DNA of 64,000 bases from Dactylis glomerata (taxonomy: Eukaryota > Streptophyta > Magnoliopsida > Poales > Poaceae). The stretch is taken from assembly GCA_007115705.1 (NCBI GenBank), contig QXEO01000339.1, forward strand, positions 5,552,090 to 5,616,089, given 5' to 3'. The translations under genes and the position numbers were made by a program. Below the pieces are notes generated by a model that saw nothing but the letters and a program-made list of their open reading frames with translations, was not told the origin of the DNA and did no database searches. Shown here in pieces: positions 1 to 11,846 of this stretch. Each line of letters opens with the position of its first letter. The first letter of the stretch is position 1.

Positions 1-262
1 TCATCAAAGGAAGCAAATTGAAGAAGTCTAGAAGAAAAAGTCTATGCATCAATAGTTCTAGGACTTAGAAATTCTTATGAAGGATCTTGATAACAATAGG
101 ACCAACGAACTGTTTTGCAAACGATGAGCTACTTGCCCACTCAAGGAGAGGGAAAAGATGATGAGCTTAGGAAATACCCTAGGATTCAAAAAGTTATCCA
201 AGTTTTACTTTCTTGTTAAAATTTTCTTTCACTACTTATTCCATTGTTTTAAAATCTTTTAG

Positions 263-783
263 ATGGCCAGCATCAATGAATCCGTCAAGAAAGGACCCAT
301 GATGACCATGACCCTGAAGTGTGAGACTGAATTTCCCAAAGCACTGAAGAACCTCATGTTAAGCATGGGAATGCAAGGAGAAGCTGTCTACAAGGGATTT
401 CCCGTGATTGATGAAGGTCAAGAATATTGGTGGGTACAACTCCACCTATACAAGAACAAAGAAGATGACCACAAGAATATGGGACTCTGGATGTTCACCA
501 ACTCCGAGATGTATCCATAATTCTTTGACTCTGCAAGATGTGCTGCATGGGAAGCTATAAAATAACTTGGAGAGAGACTCAAGTGGAGACTATATAATAC
601 TCAGAAGGACCTCAAAGAAGAAAGAGAGGATACTACTGAATTGAAGGAAACCATAAGTCAACTTCAAGGTGACATGGTAGAACATGCATTCAAGCTTAGT
701 GTTCAAGATGATCTCAACATCACCAAGGATGATCAGATTGCAGCTCTAAAGAAGCAGATAGACCCAAACAATGGATCTGCCTG
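263..783 (+). pseudogene. ORF0 accessory protein of gypsy element G (two stops)
   Basis: A 173-codon reading frame between the leader and gag, broken by TAA at 518-520 and TAA at 563-565 but otherwise continuous to TGA at 781-783. The first 85 residues form a compact part with a YWWVQLHLY strand-like segment. The part after the stops continues as an Ala/Trp/Leu helix and ends in a charged, coiled-coil-like tail. Element 1 has an ORF of the same layout in the same place (30909-31682), with WVIHI in place of WVQLH. Similar hypothetical proteins are, from memory, frequent in Triticeae gypsy elements; no function is known to me. It is not capsid, protease or any pol domain. Confidence 0.6.
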
Positions 784-1063
784 AAAAAGGAACCAAGAAG
801 CTTTAGTTGGACCTCCACTTAAGACTTTTAATAAGCAACGTCATTGTAATAAATGTTTATGATCATACCGACTTATGGAATGATTGTACCTTTCATTTGT
901 ATTAAAACTTGATTGCTTAATGAGTTGAGTGCTTGTTGAATGTTTATTGATTGTAAGATGATTTTCCTTGAATTGTTGCAAACTGGTAGGAACATTCTTT
1001 AGAATCTCTCAATCTATTCTTCTCTATGTTAAAAACCTAAACCCTACCCTAAAACTTAAACAG

Positions 1064-2038
1064 ATGCGTCGTCAAAGCCAAAACAGCCTCAACAACTCTC
1101 AGATGGACTTAGTGATGCAGAGGATGATAGAAGCACATACCCAGTTGACTCAAGTGGTAACCCAAAATATGATCAGGAGCAAGAGCAATGAGTTACCCCC
1201 AGGTGTGCAGCAGCTGTTAGATGCACATACTCACATTGTGCAAATGGCGTCTCGGATCATGACTAACAACAACGTATCACCAAGTGATCCAAGCAATGAC
1301 AAGCCCGAAGAACATGTTGTGACAAGAAACCAAGCTTGCAAACCCTGTGGAGCTATAGGACATATATCTAAGGATTGTGAGGAGCAATGCCATAGTTGTG
1401 GAAGAGACCATTGTAATGGAGAATGCCGCTTGTCGAAGGTTATGTGTCTTTTGTGTGAAGGAACAAATCACGTCCTCACAGAATGTCATCTCTATGCTAC
1501 GGTGGATGAAGTGAATCAACAAGTTAAGCAGAAGTTACATCAATCACTCATGAAAGCGGGTGCGGAATTCGAGCCCAAGGAGGCAAAACATTTTGTCACC
1601 CCCAAAAGAAACAACCCTAGCGGAAGACTACAAGTAACCAAAAATAACCATAAGAAGAGAGAAAGGTTTCCCTCAATCGTAATGGAGTATGAGAAGCAAG
1701 AATTGGAAGATCCTCTAGCCCTAGAGAAGCCAAAGAAGAAGAAAGATATCAGCCAAGTAGAGTGCCGTGAATGTAAAAGGTTAGGATACTATTCATGGGA
1801 CTGCCCGGATAAGGAGAAATGCAAAGAGAGTGAGAAAAGGGGTTATGCAATCAATGGAGGGCAAAAGAAGGATCGTGCTCAAGATATCTGTTTCAACCGT
1901 CGCGAGTCTGGACATTATGCTATAAATTGTCCAGAAAAGTATAGTGGAAAAGATTTCAGCCTTGTCACTTGTTACAAATGTGGCGACAAAGGACATTATG
2001 CAAATAAGTGTCCTGAGAGGTACTCAGAGCGCCAGTAA
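1064..2038 (+). CDS. Gag-like multi-zinc-knuckle protein of element G
   Basis: Start chosen at ATG 1064 (MRRQSQ), which matches the gag start of element 1 in position and in the following Met/Gln-rich stretch; the open frame reaches back to 968. 324 codons. The protein goes from a short N-terminal helix-like part straight into zinc-knuckle territory. CX2CX4HX4C knuckles are clear at CKPCGAIGHISKDC, CLLCEGTNHVLTEC and the C-terminal CYKCGDKGHYANKC. Three more are degenerate: one short (CHSCGRDHCNGEC), one with His replaced by Tyr, one with the second Cys replaced. The capsid domain that element 1 has between its N-terminus and its single knuckle is missing. A Lys/Arg-rich linker (about residues 190-230) suggests nucleic-acid binding. 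The frame is open and stop-free, unlike ORF0 upstream. Confidence 0.65.
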   Translation: MRRQSQNSLNNSQMDLVMQRMIEAHTQLTQVVTQNMIRSKSNELPPGVQQLLDAHTHIVQMASRIMTNNNVSPSDPSNDKPEEHVVTRNQACKPCGAIGHISKDCEEQCHSCGRDHCNGECRLSKVMCLLCEGTNHVLTECHLYATVDEVNQQVKQKLHQSLMKAGAEFEPKEAKHFVTPKRNNPSGRLQVTKNNHKKRERFPSIVMEYEKQELEDPLALEKPKKKKDISQVECRECKRLGYYSWDCPDKEKCKESEKRGYAINGGQKKDRAQDICFNRRESGHYAINCPEKYSGKDFSLVTCYKCGDKGHYANKCPERYSERQ

Positions 2039-2935
2039 ATAAGGACAACTGAAGGACGACACACTATAGTGGGATATGGTAACACATCGATGAGCAACCA
2101 ACATAGAAGATGTCGTATGCAATTGCTATCTTGGAATAAATGTCATGTAAGGAGTGAAATAAAAGACTGTGGTGTGGGTAGTACTCTCATGATGTAATAA
2201 GGTGGAATGAAAGTCTTCATGTATTTTTTTTTCCAAATCAATCTTTTATGCGGATCTTGCCCTAGTAATGTTGCTAATACCCATAAGATGAGGTTGTATG
2301 GAAAGCAAGTTTCGCAAGGGGAAAGATCATCGAAGGATTCTACCACTTGTGAGATAATACCATATAGGAGTTTTCACGCAAACAATAGCCCAGGACTCGA
2401 TAGAAGTTTCTAAAAAAAATATGATCCTAATGGGCTCGAACAATGGTTCAATCTCCATGAAAGTTGTTTTTATAAAACTAGTGAGGTTGACCAAGAGTTA
2501 GTGTACGAGATGTACCAAACTGAAATACAAGGTAACGATTGGGTGCGTTATGGATTGGCCCCCATGACGACTACTCAAATTGCTCTCTCTTGATATGCGG
2601 AATGGTAAATCTAGAGAGACATACCTACAAGAGAGATGACATTGTTAAGCCAAAACCTTAGGAGGGTAAGATACTATACCCTCATAATAGGCAAAGTGTT
2701 GCCCAAACGTAGGAATTCGGTGAGGATGAACCACAAGCTTACCGTTGAAGAAGACTTGCAATGGAAGATGGCCTTGTGCCAAGTCAAAACCAAGGTGTGC
2801 CCCGTCTAAACCCAAGATCTAGACTACCCACAAAAATTTCTTTTAAGGGTGGTAGCCACCTAGTACCCCAAACCCATCTTCTTTCTAGCCTCTCCAAATC
2901 TCGGGGACGAGATTTCTTTTAAGGGTGGTAGTCTG
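2039..2935 (+). other. Degenerate post-gag region of element G with duplicated polypurine tract
   Basis: No ORF of note. The 20-bp string ATTTCTTTTAAGGGTGGTAG occurs at 2836-2855 and again at 2914-2933. The second copy abuts the LTR and is the functional polypurine tract (PPT); the first is 78 bp upstream. The sequence between resembles the C-terminal codons of element 1 pol. Confidence 0.6.
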
Positions 2936-5100
2936 TAACATCCCAAGATTTTATCAAATTTTGGGGGAATTTTTATTTTGTTTATGTTGATTGAAAATTC
3001 ACAGGGATTTAAAACTTTTTAGTGTGTAAAAAAGAACTTTATTATAAAAACTATCTTAAACTTCTATTATTCTTTGAAGGACTCTTTTGAATAAAAAGAA
3101 AATCTTCAAATATTATTTAGGTTTTATTCAAACTTATGCATGCTTGCTTGCGAAGGAATGAATTACAAATGTGTTTATAAAAGATTTTTTTTTCAAAACT
3201 ATGATTGAGAGTGATTCTCAATTATTACTTTATGAAATATCATTCTCCTATTTTCAAAGAATTATTTTTTCAAAACCTAATTCTATTTATGTTATGCAAG
3301 CAAAGTTCTTTTCTAAATTCATAAGGTTTTATTAAAAATCATGTTTTATTTTGAAAACTAGTTTTATTACTGGTTTAGAGCATTGCTTGGATTAGTAGAA
3401 GAATATAGAAATTTGTTTGAATTGATTTGAACCATATTTGCAAAGGTTTTGAAATAAATCTGAAAACAGAAAAAGAAAAATGAAAAGGAATAAAGAAAAT
3501 AGAAAGGGCCACGGGGAAACCTTTCAGCCCATCTTCAGAAACGGCTCGCGGCCCAGCAGCGGCCAGAGCCAAATCGGTACCGCCCCCCCCTTCTTCAGCC
3601 ACTGACACGCCGGGCCCACCTGGCAGGAGCTCCTTCTTCCTCGGGACAGAAACCTGGACGAGCCCGACACCCTCCCCTCCGTCCGATCGTCCCCGCGTCC
3701 AAACCCTAACCCCCTACGCACGCCACGGCCCTCTATAAAACCCCCAGGGACTCCTCCCTCGCCTCCTTTTCTCCTTTCTCACGAAGACCCACTCCAAGCC
3801 AACGAATTCATCGCCGAAGATCTGCAGACACCGCCGCTATTCCCTGTCGAATTTGATGCCGACTGTGAACACCGTCGCCTCTTTCTGGCCTCCCTCCACC
3901 CTCTCTGCCCTGGCGCACCTCCCTGATCTCTTGGTTTGTCCAATCTCGTAGGAAATCAACGCACTCGACCAACGCCCGAAGGTCACTGCCGCCCGCGCCG
4001 CTCCAGCCGATCCCCTCTTCCTCTTCCGGAAACGATTGAAGATGCCGACCAAACACCCGAGCCCGCCTCCTCGTCGTGCCATCACCGTCGTCCAGAAGCC
4101 ACCAGATAACCGCCGAAGACCACCACCTGTACACCCTCGCCGGATTTCTCATCGGAACCCTAGGTACCAGGTGAGCCCCCCCTTCATTTTGATCTCGCCC
4201 GTTCGATTGCGATCCAAGGGTCCCAGACAAATCACTTAACCAAAGAGGTACTGGATGATCTGGTATGTCCAGATCTCATAAAATCCTACGGCTCCTATGC
4301 GAGATCCACACAAACTAGTACCGGCAAACAACATAGTGCCACATGTCGGCTCTAGGTTTAAAACAGATTCAAATTAGAATTTCAGATCTGATTTTAGTTG
4401 AATCTTGCATAAATCATATCTTTTGATCCACTGATCGAAAAATTGCAAATAATATATCCCTGAACTCCTAAAAATGTGTAGAACACTATTCTGTAATAAA
4501 ATTTGTCTTTTGAACTAGTTGAAAACATTCAAATTTAAATATGTGAGTTTGAGTGTTTTTGATATAGTTCAAATTCTATAAATTCTTTTTAGATGATTCT
4601 TTTTGCAAATAGATCATATTGTTATCCTCTATCTAGTAGAACCACTGCACAAATTGTTTGGACCAATTTTATCAAGTAATCAAATTCAAATGAGAATTTG
4701 AGTATTTTTCTCTCTAGATGTAATTCTATAAATATTTTAGGCATATTTCTTTTTGCAAAATTGGTTATCTTGATAATAGAAAACCACCAGGACACTTCAC
4801 AAGTTCTCTTTTTTGCATTTATCTTATTTAAACTCATATTATTTTCTTAAAAATGATCTAAAGCCATGAATTGTGTTATAGGATCTCGGTTATTTCTTCA
4901 AACATATAAACATAACATCTGCATATTGCAACACTTCCTAATGCATTTATTTATTGCTCACAAAGGAAAATCAGAATCTTAGTTACATTGAAAATTGAAA
5001 TTTAATATCCATAATGTTTACACATTTGATGTGTAAGGTCTTGGGCATGATTCTCATTTGCCTTTTCCCCTTTGTTTTGTTATATGATCAGGGGTAATGA
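2936..5100 (+). repeat. LTR of gypsy element G (start firm, end uncertain)
   Basis: Starts TGTAACATCCCAAG directly after the PPT, the same start as the LTRs of elements 1 and 2. It has the same internal order as element 1's LTR: AT-rich start, purine-rich run (3460-3500), GC-rich promoter with TATAAAA at 3734-3740, a C-rich exon-like stretch to about 4240, then AT-rich DNA. I cannot find a clear CA end or a TSD; 5100 is only where resemblance to the LTR plan fades. Confidence 0.6.
3734..3740 (+). promoter_or_regulatory. TATA box of element G LTR
   Basis: TATAAAA in a GC-rich context, about 800 bp into the LTR. Element 1 has TATAAAG about 500 bp into each LTR in a similar C-rich setting. Confidence 0.55.
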
Positions 5101-5750
5101 GAAGTGCTTAGAGGAGCATCAGAAGGAGAAAAGAGTGTCCAGGAATATCAACCTTTCTCATATATACAAAATCTTCAGGGCCATCCCTGGTATGAATAGC
5201 TTCTTTTTTATTTGGGAGATAATGGAGTATGTCTTCGTGATTTTAGATGTATCCAGTTATGCATGATGTGATACATATGAAACTGTGCAAACTCTGCTAC
5301 CCAAGGAAATTTGTGATGTGTATATGTGCCATGTTCTATGAATTCTTGATTACACTAATTATGTGTGTCACATTTTCTCGACTATTCCATGTCCTCATAA
5401 GTGATTTATTAATACATTGATACATCCATCACATACAACTTAAGAAGAGTTTAATTGCTTTTAGTTAGTACTAATGTTTACAATGAATTGATCTCATCAC
5501 AAGGCCTTCTTGTGTCCTTTTCGATATATGGCTGTTAGGGTTATTTCCTTTCATTTTTTGGTAGAGTACTTTGTGCTCTTTTGGCCTTTCCAGTAATACA
5601 AGATGGCATGAATTATTTTTACTCATGTTTTTAGGATTTTTTTCCAAGTTTTCGTCAGACCATTCATGTTTTGAAATGAAATAAATGAATTTTAATGTCT
5701 TTATTATGGTAATATGCTTGGTTAATAAATAGCTAGACCGTGCAGGTGCA
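5101..5750. other. Unassigned AT-rich stretch
   Basis: No supported gene. Could be the 3' part of the G LTR or a separate insertion. The 64-residue open frame at 5072-5266 has no recognisable domain. A short palindrome-like CCGTGCAGGTGCACGG lies at 5738-5753, where the E leader begins. Confidence 0.3.
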
Positions 5751-6645
5751 CGGGTTGATGACTAGTTCTCCCAACGTGGGTTAGCGCGTGCAAGGAAAAC
5801 CTGGGCAGGATGGCCTCTGAGAAGGGCCTCGACGGGAGTGGAGAGGGATCTGGCTCGATCCCAACCTGGAGAAGCGTGAACTCCAAATCTCCAATGAAGA
5901 TAGCTCCACTCGTCACCAACAAAATCGATGTTTCAGGAAGAATGACAACCACCAGTACACGTTGATCTGAAAACTATCCGTGGCTGCCGATGAAGAAAAC
6001 AATCCGATCTGAAAACCTCCGATGAAGAACAATCCGATGCTCAACAGAAAACACTCGTCGTGATCAACCCAGTACTCTGATACCACATGAAAAGGATCAC
6101 GCTGATGATCCTATAAGTTTTGTCCCGATCTTTCACAGCGAGTCTACCCAGATAGAAATCGTCCAATAATGCGAAGAATGTCACTAGAAGAAGAGGAACG
6201 AATCTAGCAAGCAACGTGATGAATATCACCATGCCTCAAACCTGAGCCTGATTATTCTTGATAAACACAAAAACCCTCACAGCAATCTATATTTGATAAC
6301 ACGGCAGCGCCGTTTCCCTGGAGGGATGACACACGGTGGAGCACACGATAGTTCTAGACTAAACAACTAAACTCCCTAAACCCTAGACGGCTGGCCTCCT
6401 TATATAGATGGCCAGAAAACTGTTGGGCTTGGATAGGCCCAAACCCAAAACACAAATAACCCTAAGTGGCCCACAACATGACCTGGCTAATAAATAACAT
6501 GGATACAATTATAAATGAATGGCACAATTTTAGATTTAATTACTGCATCTCATAGGATGTCCTAGCATGCCAGTCTGCAATGAGCTTTCCTCATCTTGGT
6601 GGAGTCCTGAAATTGGGCTTCACCTCCTCCTTCGTGCCCATATCA
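5751..6645 (-). mobile_element. Short-LTR retrotransposon E, 5' end (LTR, PBS, leader)
   Basis: Read on the minus strand: an LTR from 6645 (TGATATGGGCAC) to 6088 (ending TTTTCA), 558 bp, a 2-bp spacer, a PBS TGGTATCAGAG (6075-6085, complementary to initiator Met tRNA), then about 330 bp of leader. A second partial copy of this LTR lies in opposite orientation at 23326-23504. No coding region is retained, so superfamily is open; the small LTR and iMet PBS fit Copia. A purine-rich stretch (6646-6665) before the LTR looks PPT-like. Confidence 0.55.
6088..6645 (-). repeat. LTR of element E
   Basis: TG...CA boundaries on the minus strand, followed by a PBS. It contains TATATAAGGAGG on the minus strand near 6400, a plausible TATA box. 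Confidence 0.55.
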
Positions 6646-6721
6646 CACCTCCACCACTAGTACCCCCGGCATGACCCTTCCCGGATGAGGTGAGTTGGAA
6701 CTCCAACTCCATCCTTCTAGA

Positions 6722-7372
6722 TTACTCAATCACTTCAGAGTAGTTTGTTTGGGGTTTTGTTCCCATTACTTGCCTATATCTTGAGTGGAGGCCTCTAAAG
6801 AATGCCTTGGCCTTTTGTTCCTCATTTCCATTCACACTATCTACAAAGAGTTTGCTAAACTCAGCCTCATACTCATCCACACTCTGGTCTCCTTGCTCAA
6901 TCTTGGTTAGTGCAATGTACATTTCCTATTCGTATTCTGGGTAATATCTACTAGTGAATTGTTGCACAAAGAACTTCCAAGTAGGCTCGCCATGAACAGG
7001 GTAATGGGCTGCATGGACTCCTCTCCACCATGCTTCAGCCAAGCCTTTAAGCTGGAATGCAACAAAAAACTCTCTTGTGCGATGACAACTCCAAAGCTTC
7101 CATATACTTCTCCATAGTAATTAGCCAAGATGATGTTTCCATTGGTGTCCCAGTACCTTGAAAGTCATCAGCATTCAGTGATAATCGTTCTTTTAGCTTC
7201 ATTCCTTGACCATCATGTCCACCACCATTGTATATTGACTCCCATGGGTTCTGTAATTGTCGCTCTACTCAACCTCTGCATCTGATTCCTCCGCATGACT
7301 ATTGTGGCCACCATGGCCTCGCCTAGCATGAGCACGGCCACGAGCCCGACCTCTAGCTGCTCTCGGTGGCAT
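6722..7372 (-). pseudogene. Decayed gypsy gag (element H)
   Basis: Minus-strand gag remnant in three frames. It starts at ATG 7370-7372 with MPPRAARGRARGRA, an Arg/Ala-rich gag N-terminus. A middle piece (about 7128-6907) contains AWLKHGG in another frame. The last piece (6922-6722) reads QSVDEYEAEFSKL...AKAFFRGL, typical of a Ty3/gypsy capsid. Several frameshifts and stops separate the pieces, so no protein can be made. The frame is cut off shortly before element E begins at 6645; protease and pol are absent. A PBS (7639-7651) and LTR lie upstream on the same strand. Confidence 0.6.
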
Positions 7373-7638
7373 TCTATATAACACAATATCAACAATAAAC
7401 AAAAGAATCATATCACAGATACACACATCCTTTCTCAGAAGGTTAATACCACAACAAATGAAAAAAAAAACAATGTCAACAAAATTAAGATGCATATTCC
7501 CATGAACCCGGTCCTATAGTGCACAAGTGTGTCAAATTTCAAATGGTTATTTAAATCAAATTTTAATTATTTAGGCAGCCCAAATATAAGTATAGCAAGT
7601 TTTATTTTTAAAAGTCTTTTCCAGAGATCTAAAGCCTA

Positions 7639-7651
7639 GGCTCTGGTACCA
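7639..7651 (-). promoter_or_regulatory. Primer-binding site of element H
   Basis: Minus-strand TGGTACCAGAGCC, two bases after the LTR end (...GGAGTGTTACA). It resembles the initiator-Met-tRNA PBS TGGTATCAGAGC with one change. Confidence 0.55.
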
Positions 7652-7653
7652 AC

Positions 7654-9383
7654 TGTAACACTCCGAGTTTCTACATACCTGGTGATGCTATCACACTCTC
7701 TTAACTAACACCAAGTATAGGAATCAGGCAACACCTCCTTTGTTTAAAAGGACATCCACATGCAATTTAGAAAAGATAAAGCACAAATAGCATGGATATA
7801 GATCTTATTAACCAGCACTTAATTCATAGTTCACAACTCAGCTAGTTTGCATAAAATAAAGATATGAGCGACCAAAGGCTTGCAGAGAGATATTCTTGAA
7901 GACACATATTGATCCAAAGCTAATTGGAAATATATTTTTTTCACTAAGGATTATCCAGAAATAGGTGATGTGATTATGTGAGGTGGTAGTGCTACACCCT
8001 CTTCCCATGCATGTCGCTTAATTTAGTACCTGAAAACCAAATGAAATGCAAGGATGAGTACAGAAATACTCAGCAAGTACAATTAGAACCATAAGAACAA
8101 CATGGAATAATTAATCATGGAAGAGGTTTGATAACCAGATTGTCCACATGAAGACTGGCACCAAATACATGAGTATGTTGCCTAGACTAGGCCACGAGCT
8201 AACAGTACTCACCAAACTTATTTTGGAACTAGCCGCTCAGAACAGTCTCTCACCTGACTAACACACTGAATAGCCATCGGACTAGCTCACAAGCAAACAT
8301 TTCTCACCAAACTTTATTAGGAACTAGCCGCTTGTGAAAAGTTTCTCACCGAGTTAGCTTCGAAAATTAGAAGTTGCAATTTGACTGAATACGAATAGGG
8401 AAACATAACAAGTTTAAATTAAATAATCAAATACACGAATCTCAATCCAAAGTACAACAAATAACCATGCATTCATACAATGGACAATCACAGAAGAAAA
8501 CTGGGGTTCATCATGCCCTTGCCTTAACCTTGGTGTTCAACTGAAAAATTAATATCGGCAGCCGAAATGCTCACACCTGTGGATGGAACCACGCTTAGAA
8601 CTTCTACACGATGATAAGATAATAACAATGCTTGCATCATACATGCTTATTGTTCTACTGCGATTTAACTATCATGATGCATATTCATTTTCATACTAGT
8701 CAAGTTATCTTACCTACAGGCACCTTTGAAAATACAAAAGGTCTCTACGTAAGGTAGCATGTTTGATTGAGAATGCAGACTATCTCTGTATTACATTTTT
8801 GCTGATTCGAAATTCTATAAATAAATTATAGGCAATCGATCGTGATTTAAATACGAGGGATAAAGCTTGTTAAATCAGACCACTACTGTTGCTCAAGACA
8901 ATATAGTACCAACTTTACTGTTAGTACTACTACTGGATTATGTCAGGTACAAAGTTTAGCTAACTTCTAGATGAGACAACAGCCATCGGAGACCAAGATG
9001 TGTAAAACTAACAGATCCAGCTAGGGATAAAACTAATCAGATCTTGCTATTATCTATCTGTACTCAGATATGTAAAACGAGACCAAAGTTAAGGGATATC
9101 AGGATATGTACCCACACGCCTCTGACACACAACTTTCTTTGATTAGGATACTACGCCCCGCCAAGTTGCTGATCGATCAAGACAAATGCAGAAACCAATG
9201 TCTGAATCAAATCTAAAGTATGGGAAAGCAAAGCCTACTCGTTCGGCCACCGGAAATAATACAAAACGGAATAGCTTGGATGCAAGAAATCGAACCAATC
9301 GATAGCAGCTGGTCTGAGTGGTCTTTCGGATGGTGCTGTTGGGACTCTGGAGAGGCTCCAGCCTGTGATCTATTCCTGGTGAA
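7654..9383 (-). repeat. 5' LTR of gypsy element H (truncated)
   Basis: Minus-strand LTR ending CTCGGAGTGTTACA, the inverse of the common start TGTAACACTCCGAG. Its own start is not found: element D begins at about 9384 and probably interrupts it. No gene inside. About 8205-8350 holds a partial direct repeat (ctcaccaaactt...aactagccgct twice, period near 95 bp). Confidence 0.45.
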
Positions 9384-10595
9384 TGCAATATGCCCTAGAG
9401 GAAAATAATAAAGGACTTATTTGCATATTTCATATAGTCTATATTAAATTTAATAATGTTTTATAACTATGTAAATTGGAAACATTGATATAGGTGTGGT
9501 ATTAAATGATAAGAGTCCCTAGTAATCCTCTAATTGTTAGTTCATTGTTCAACTGATGATCGAGGTTTCCCAATCATAGAGCATTACGCCAATTGACAAT
9601 GAGATCATGCCATTGAGTAATGCCATGGTGGACATACCCAAATATAGTATTGCAACACGATCGTGTCATGATGTTCACATTGCGGTATGAAGAAAGCATT
9701 GTAACTTAATCCTTATACCATGAGGTTATATTTAATCACTACTTCTAGAGGAAGCTTTGATTGCATCAATCATCAACCTTAACCGGATGATTGAAAATGT
9801 GCCTTTTGGGTTCTCCAATGGAGTATGTACAGGCGTATGAACCAAGAGCGGGATTTAATCACTACTTCTCTGGGCCCACTCGGTGAAATTACATCAAAAG
9901 CTGCACAACATGTGACTAGGTCAAGGGGATGGAATACCACGGGATGAGTTGAAACAACAATAGTCGGTAACAAGATCGAGTGAGGTATAGTGATACCGAT
10001 GATCAAATCTTGGACTATGCTAGTATCAGCAAAACAAAGGGAAAGGTACATCCATGTTTACGGCTCAACGACTTTAAGAACTTTGTAGAATGCACAGGGG
10101 TCATCACAGATATCCAGATCTGATTGATGATCATTTATCGGAGAGAGATCTCGGTAATGTCTGTAGTGTTCTCGAACCATTAGGTAACATGCTCAAGGGT
10201 TCACTATGCTTGAGATAGTTTTGGTAATAATCGGAAACATTATATGTTGAGATATGAGAGAGGGAATCATTCTGATGAAATCCAAAATAGTTTCGGCGGA
10301 GTCCAAAATAGTTTCAGTGGAGTCCGGAAGTGTTTCAGAGTAGCAGAGAATTAATTTTGGGTTAATTAATATTAATTAACTTAATTAATATTGATTAAAT
10401 GATTAAATTAATATAGCCCACCCTTTTGGGCCCCTCCCGGAGGGAAGCCCACTAAGGCCATACGCGCCCCTTATTGGATAAGGGAAGGGGTTGGTGCCCC
10501 CTTCCCTCTAGGGTTTTGGTAGGGGCCAGCTTGGCCCCACCTTGGTCGCCGCCCTTGTCTGCCTTGGTGGAGGGGTTGGTGATCCCCCTTCCCCC

Positions 10596-10604
10596 TATAT
10601 AAAG
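10596..10604 (+). promoter_or_regulatory. TATA box of Copia LTR D
   Basis: TATATAAAG within a C-rich then G-rich context, about 1.2 kb into the LTR, where Angela/BARE-type elements place their promoter. Confidence 0.55.
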
Positions 10605-10935
10605 GGGGCCCATGAGGAGATCCATGTACAACATCTTCATGAGACTTCGTGCATTGATATGTCTCAAACGTATCTATAATTTTTGATGCTCCATGCTTGT
10701 TTATACACCATTTGCTTTGTGTTTTGTTACACTTCGTGGCATTTTTATGCATTTTCCGGAACTAACCTATTAACGAGATGCCACAATGCCAGTTCCCTGT
10801 TTTCTGCTGTTTTTGTGTTTCAGAAAAGCTACACAGGAAATATTCTCGAAATTGGACAAAACAAAAGCCAAACCTTCTATTTTTATCGAAGCTTCGCAAA
10901 GACCGAAGATGAGACAGAGGGGACCAGGAGCCAAC

Positions 10936-10987
10936 CACACCCTAGGGTGGCGCGGCCTACCCCTGGCCCGCGCCACCAGGGGGTGAG
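10936..10987. repeat. GC-rich hairpin in solo LTR B
   Basis: Arms GGTGGCGCGG and CCGCGCCACC around a loop with ACCCCTGG. Outer flanks CACACCC and GGGGGTGAG can extend pairing. It sits upstream of the TATA box at 11024. Confidence 0.7.
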
Positions 10988-11846
10988 GCCAGCTAGCCCA
11001 CCTCCTGATGCTGCCCTTTCGCCTATATATTCACCTCGACGGGAAAAACCTAAGTGACAGATCGCTTTTCCATGAAACATACTGCAAGCCGCCGCCATCA
11101 TTGTTGCGAGATCGGGAGGATCCAGGAGCTCTTCCCGGCACCCTGCCGGAGAGGGGAATCCCTGCCGGAGGCCTTCTCCACCACCATGGTCGCCTCCAGA
11201 GTGATGTGTGAGTAGTATACCTTGGACTACGGGTCCATAGCCATAGCTAGTTGGTTGTCTCCTCCGCCATGTGCTTCATGTTTAGATCTTGTGAGCTGCC
11301 CTACATGATCAGGATCATCTTTATGTAATTCTACATGTTGTGTTTGTTGGGATCCGATGAGTATTGGTACTATGTTAAGTTGATGTGCTGAATTATATAT
11401 CTTATGTTATCTCTATGTTGTTTATGATCTTGCATGCTCTCCGCTGCTAGTAGATATCTTGGTCGAGTAGATGCTAGTGACTCCAAGAAGGAGTATTTAT
11501 GCTCGATAGTTGGGTTCATGCCTCTAGTAATCTGGGGGAGTGACAGAAACCTCTAAGGTTGTAGATGTGTTGTTGCCACTAGGGAGAAAACAACATTCTT
11601 GTGTCCAAGGACATTTGCTTTGTTTACATTACGCACTTTGCTTAATGCAATTATCTGTTATTCGCAACTTAATACTCAAGGGGTACTTGGATGACTCCCC
11701 GCGAGTGGATTTTTAGTCATAGATGCAGTTGGATGGCGGTCTATGTATTTTGTCGTAATGCCCAGAGTGAATCTCATAGTGATCCTCATGACATATGTAC
11801 TTTATCTTTGCTCTATCAATTGCCCAACTATAATTTGTTTACCCAG

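Larger units (their letters stand above)
1..2935 (+). mobile_element. Gypsy element G, internal region (5' end outside window)
   Basis: Internal part of a Ty3/gypsy-type LTR retrotransposon, from an unknown point left of the window to the start of its 3' LTR at 2936. Order: leader, ORF0 (263-783), a zinc-knuckle gag-like ORF (1064-2038), degenerate non-coding DNA, polypurine tract, LTR. No protease, reverse transcriptase or integrase can be read, so the element is non-autonomous. The bases just before the polypurine tract resemble the end of the element 1 gag-pol ORF (about 36417-36444), which suggests that pol was deleted while its last codons remained. Confidence 0.75.

Noticed and set aside
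3808..4230. 140-codon minus-strand open frame
   Set aside because: Lies in the GC-rich promoter part of the G LTR; no domain, no start context, opposite to transcription.
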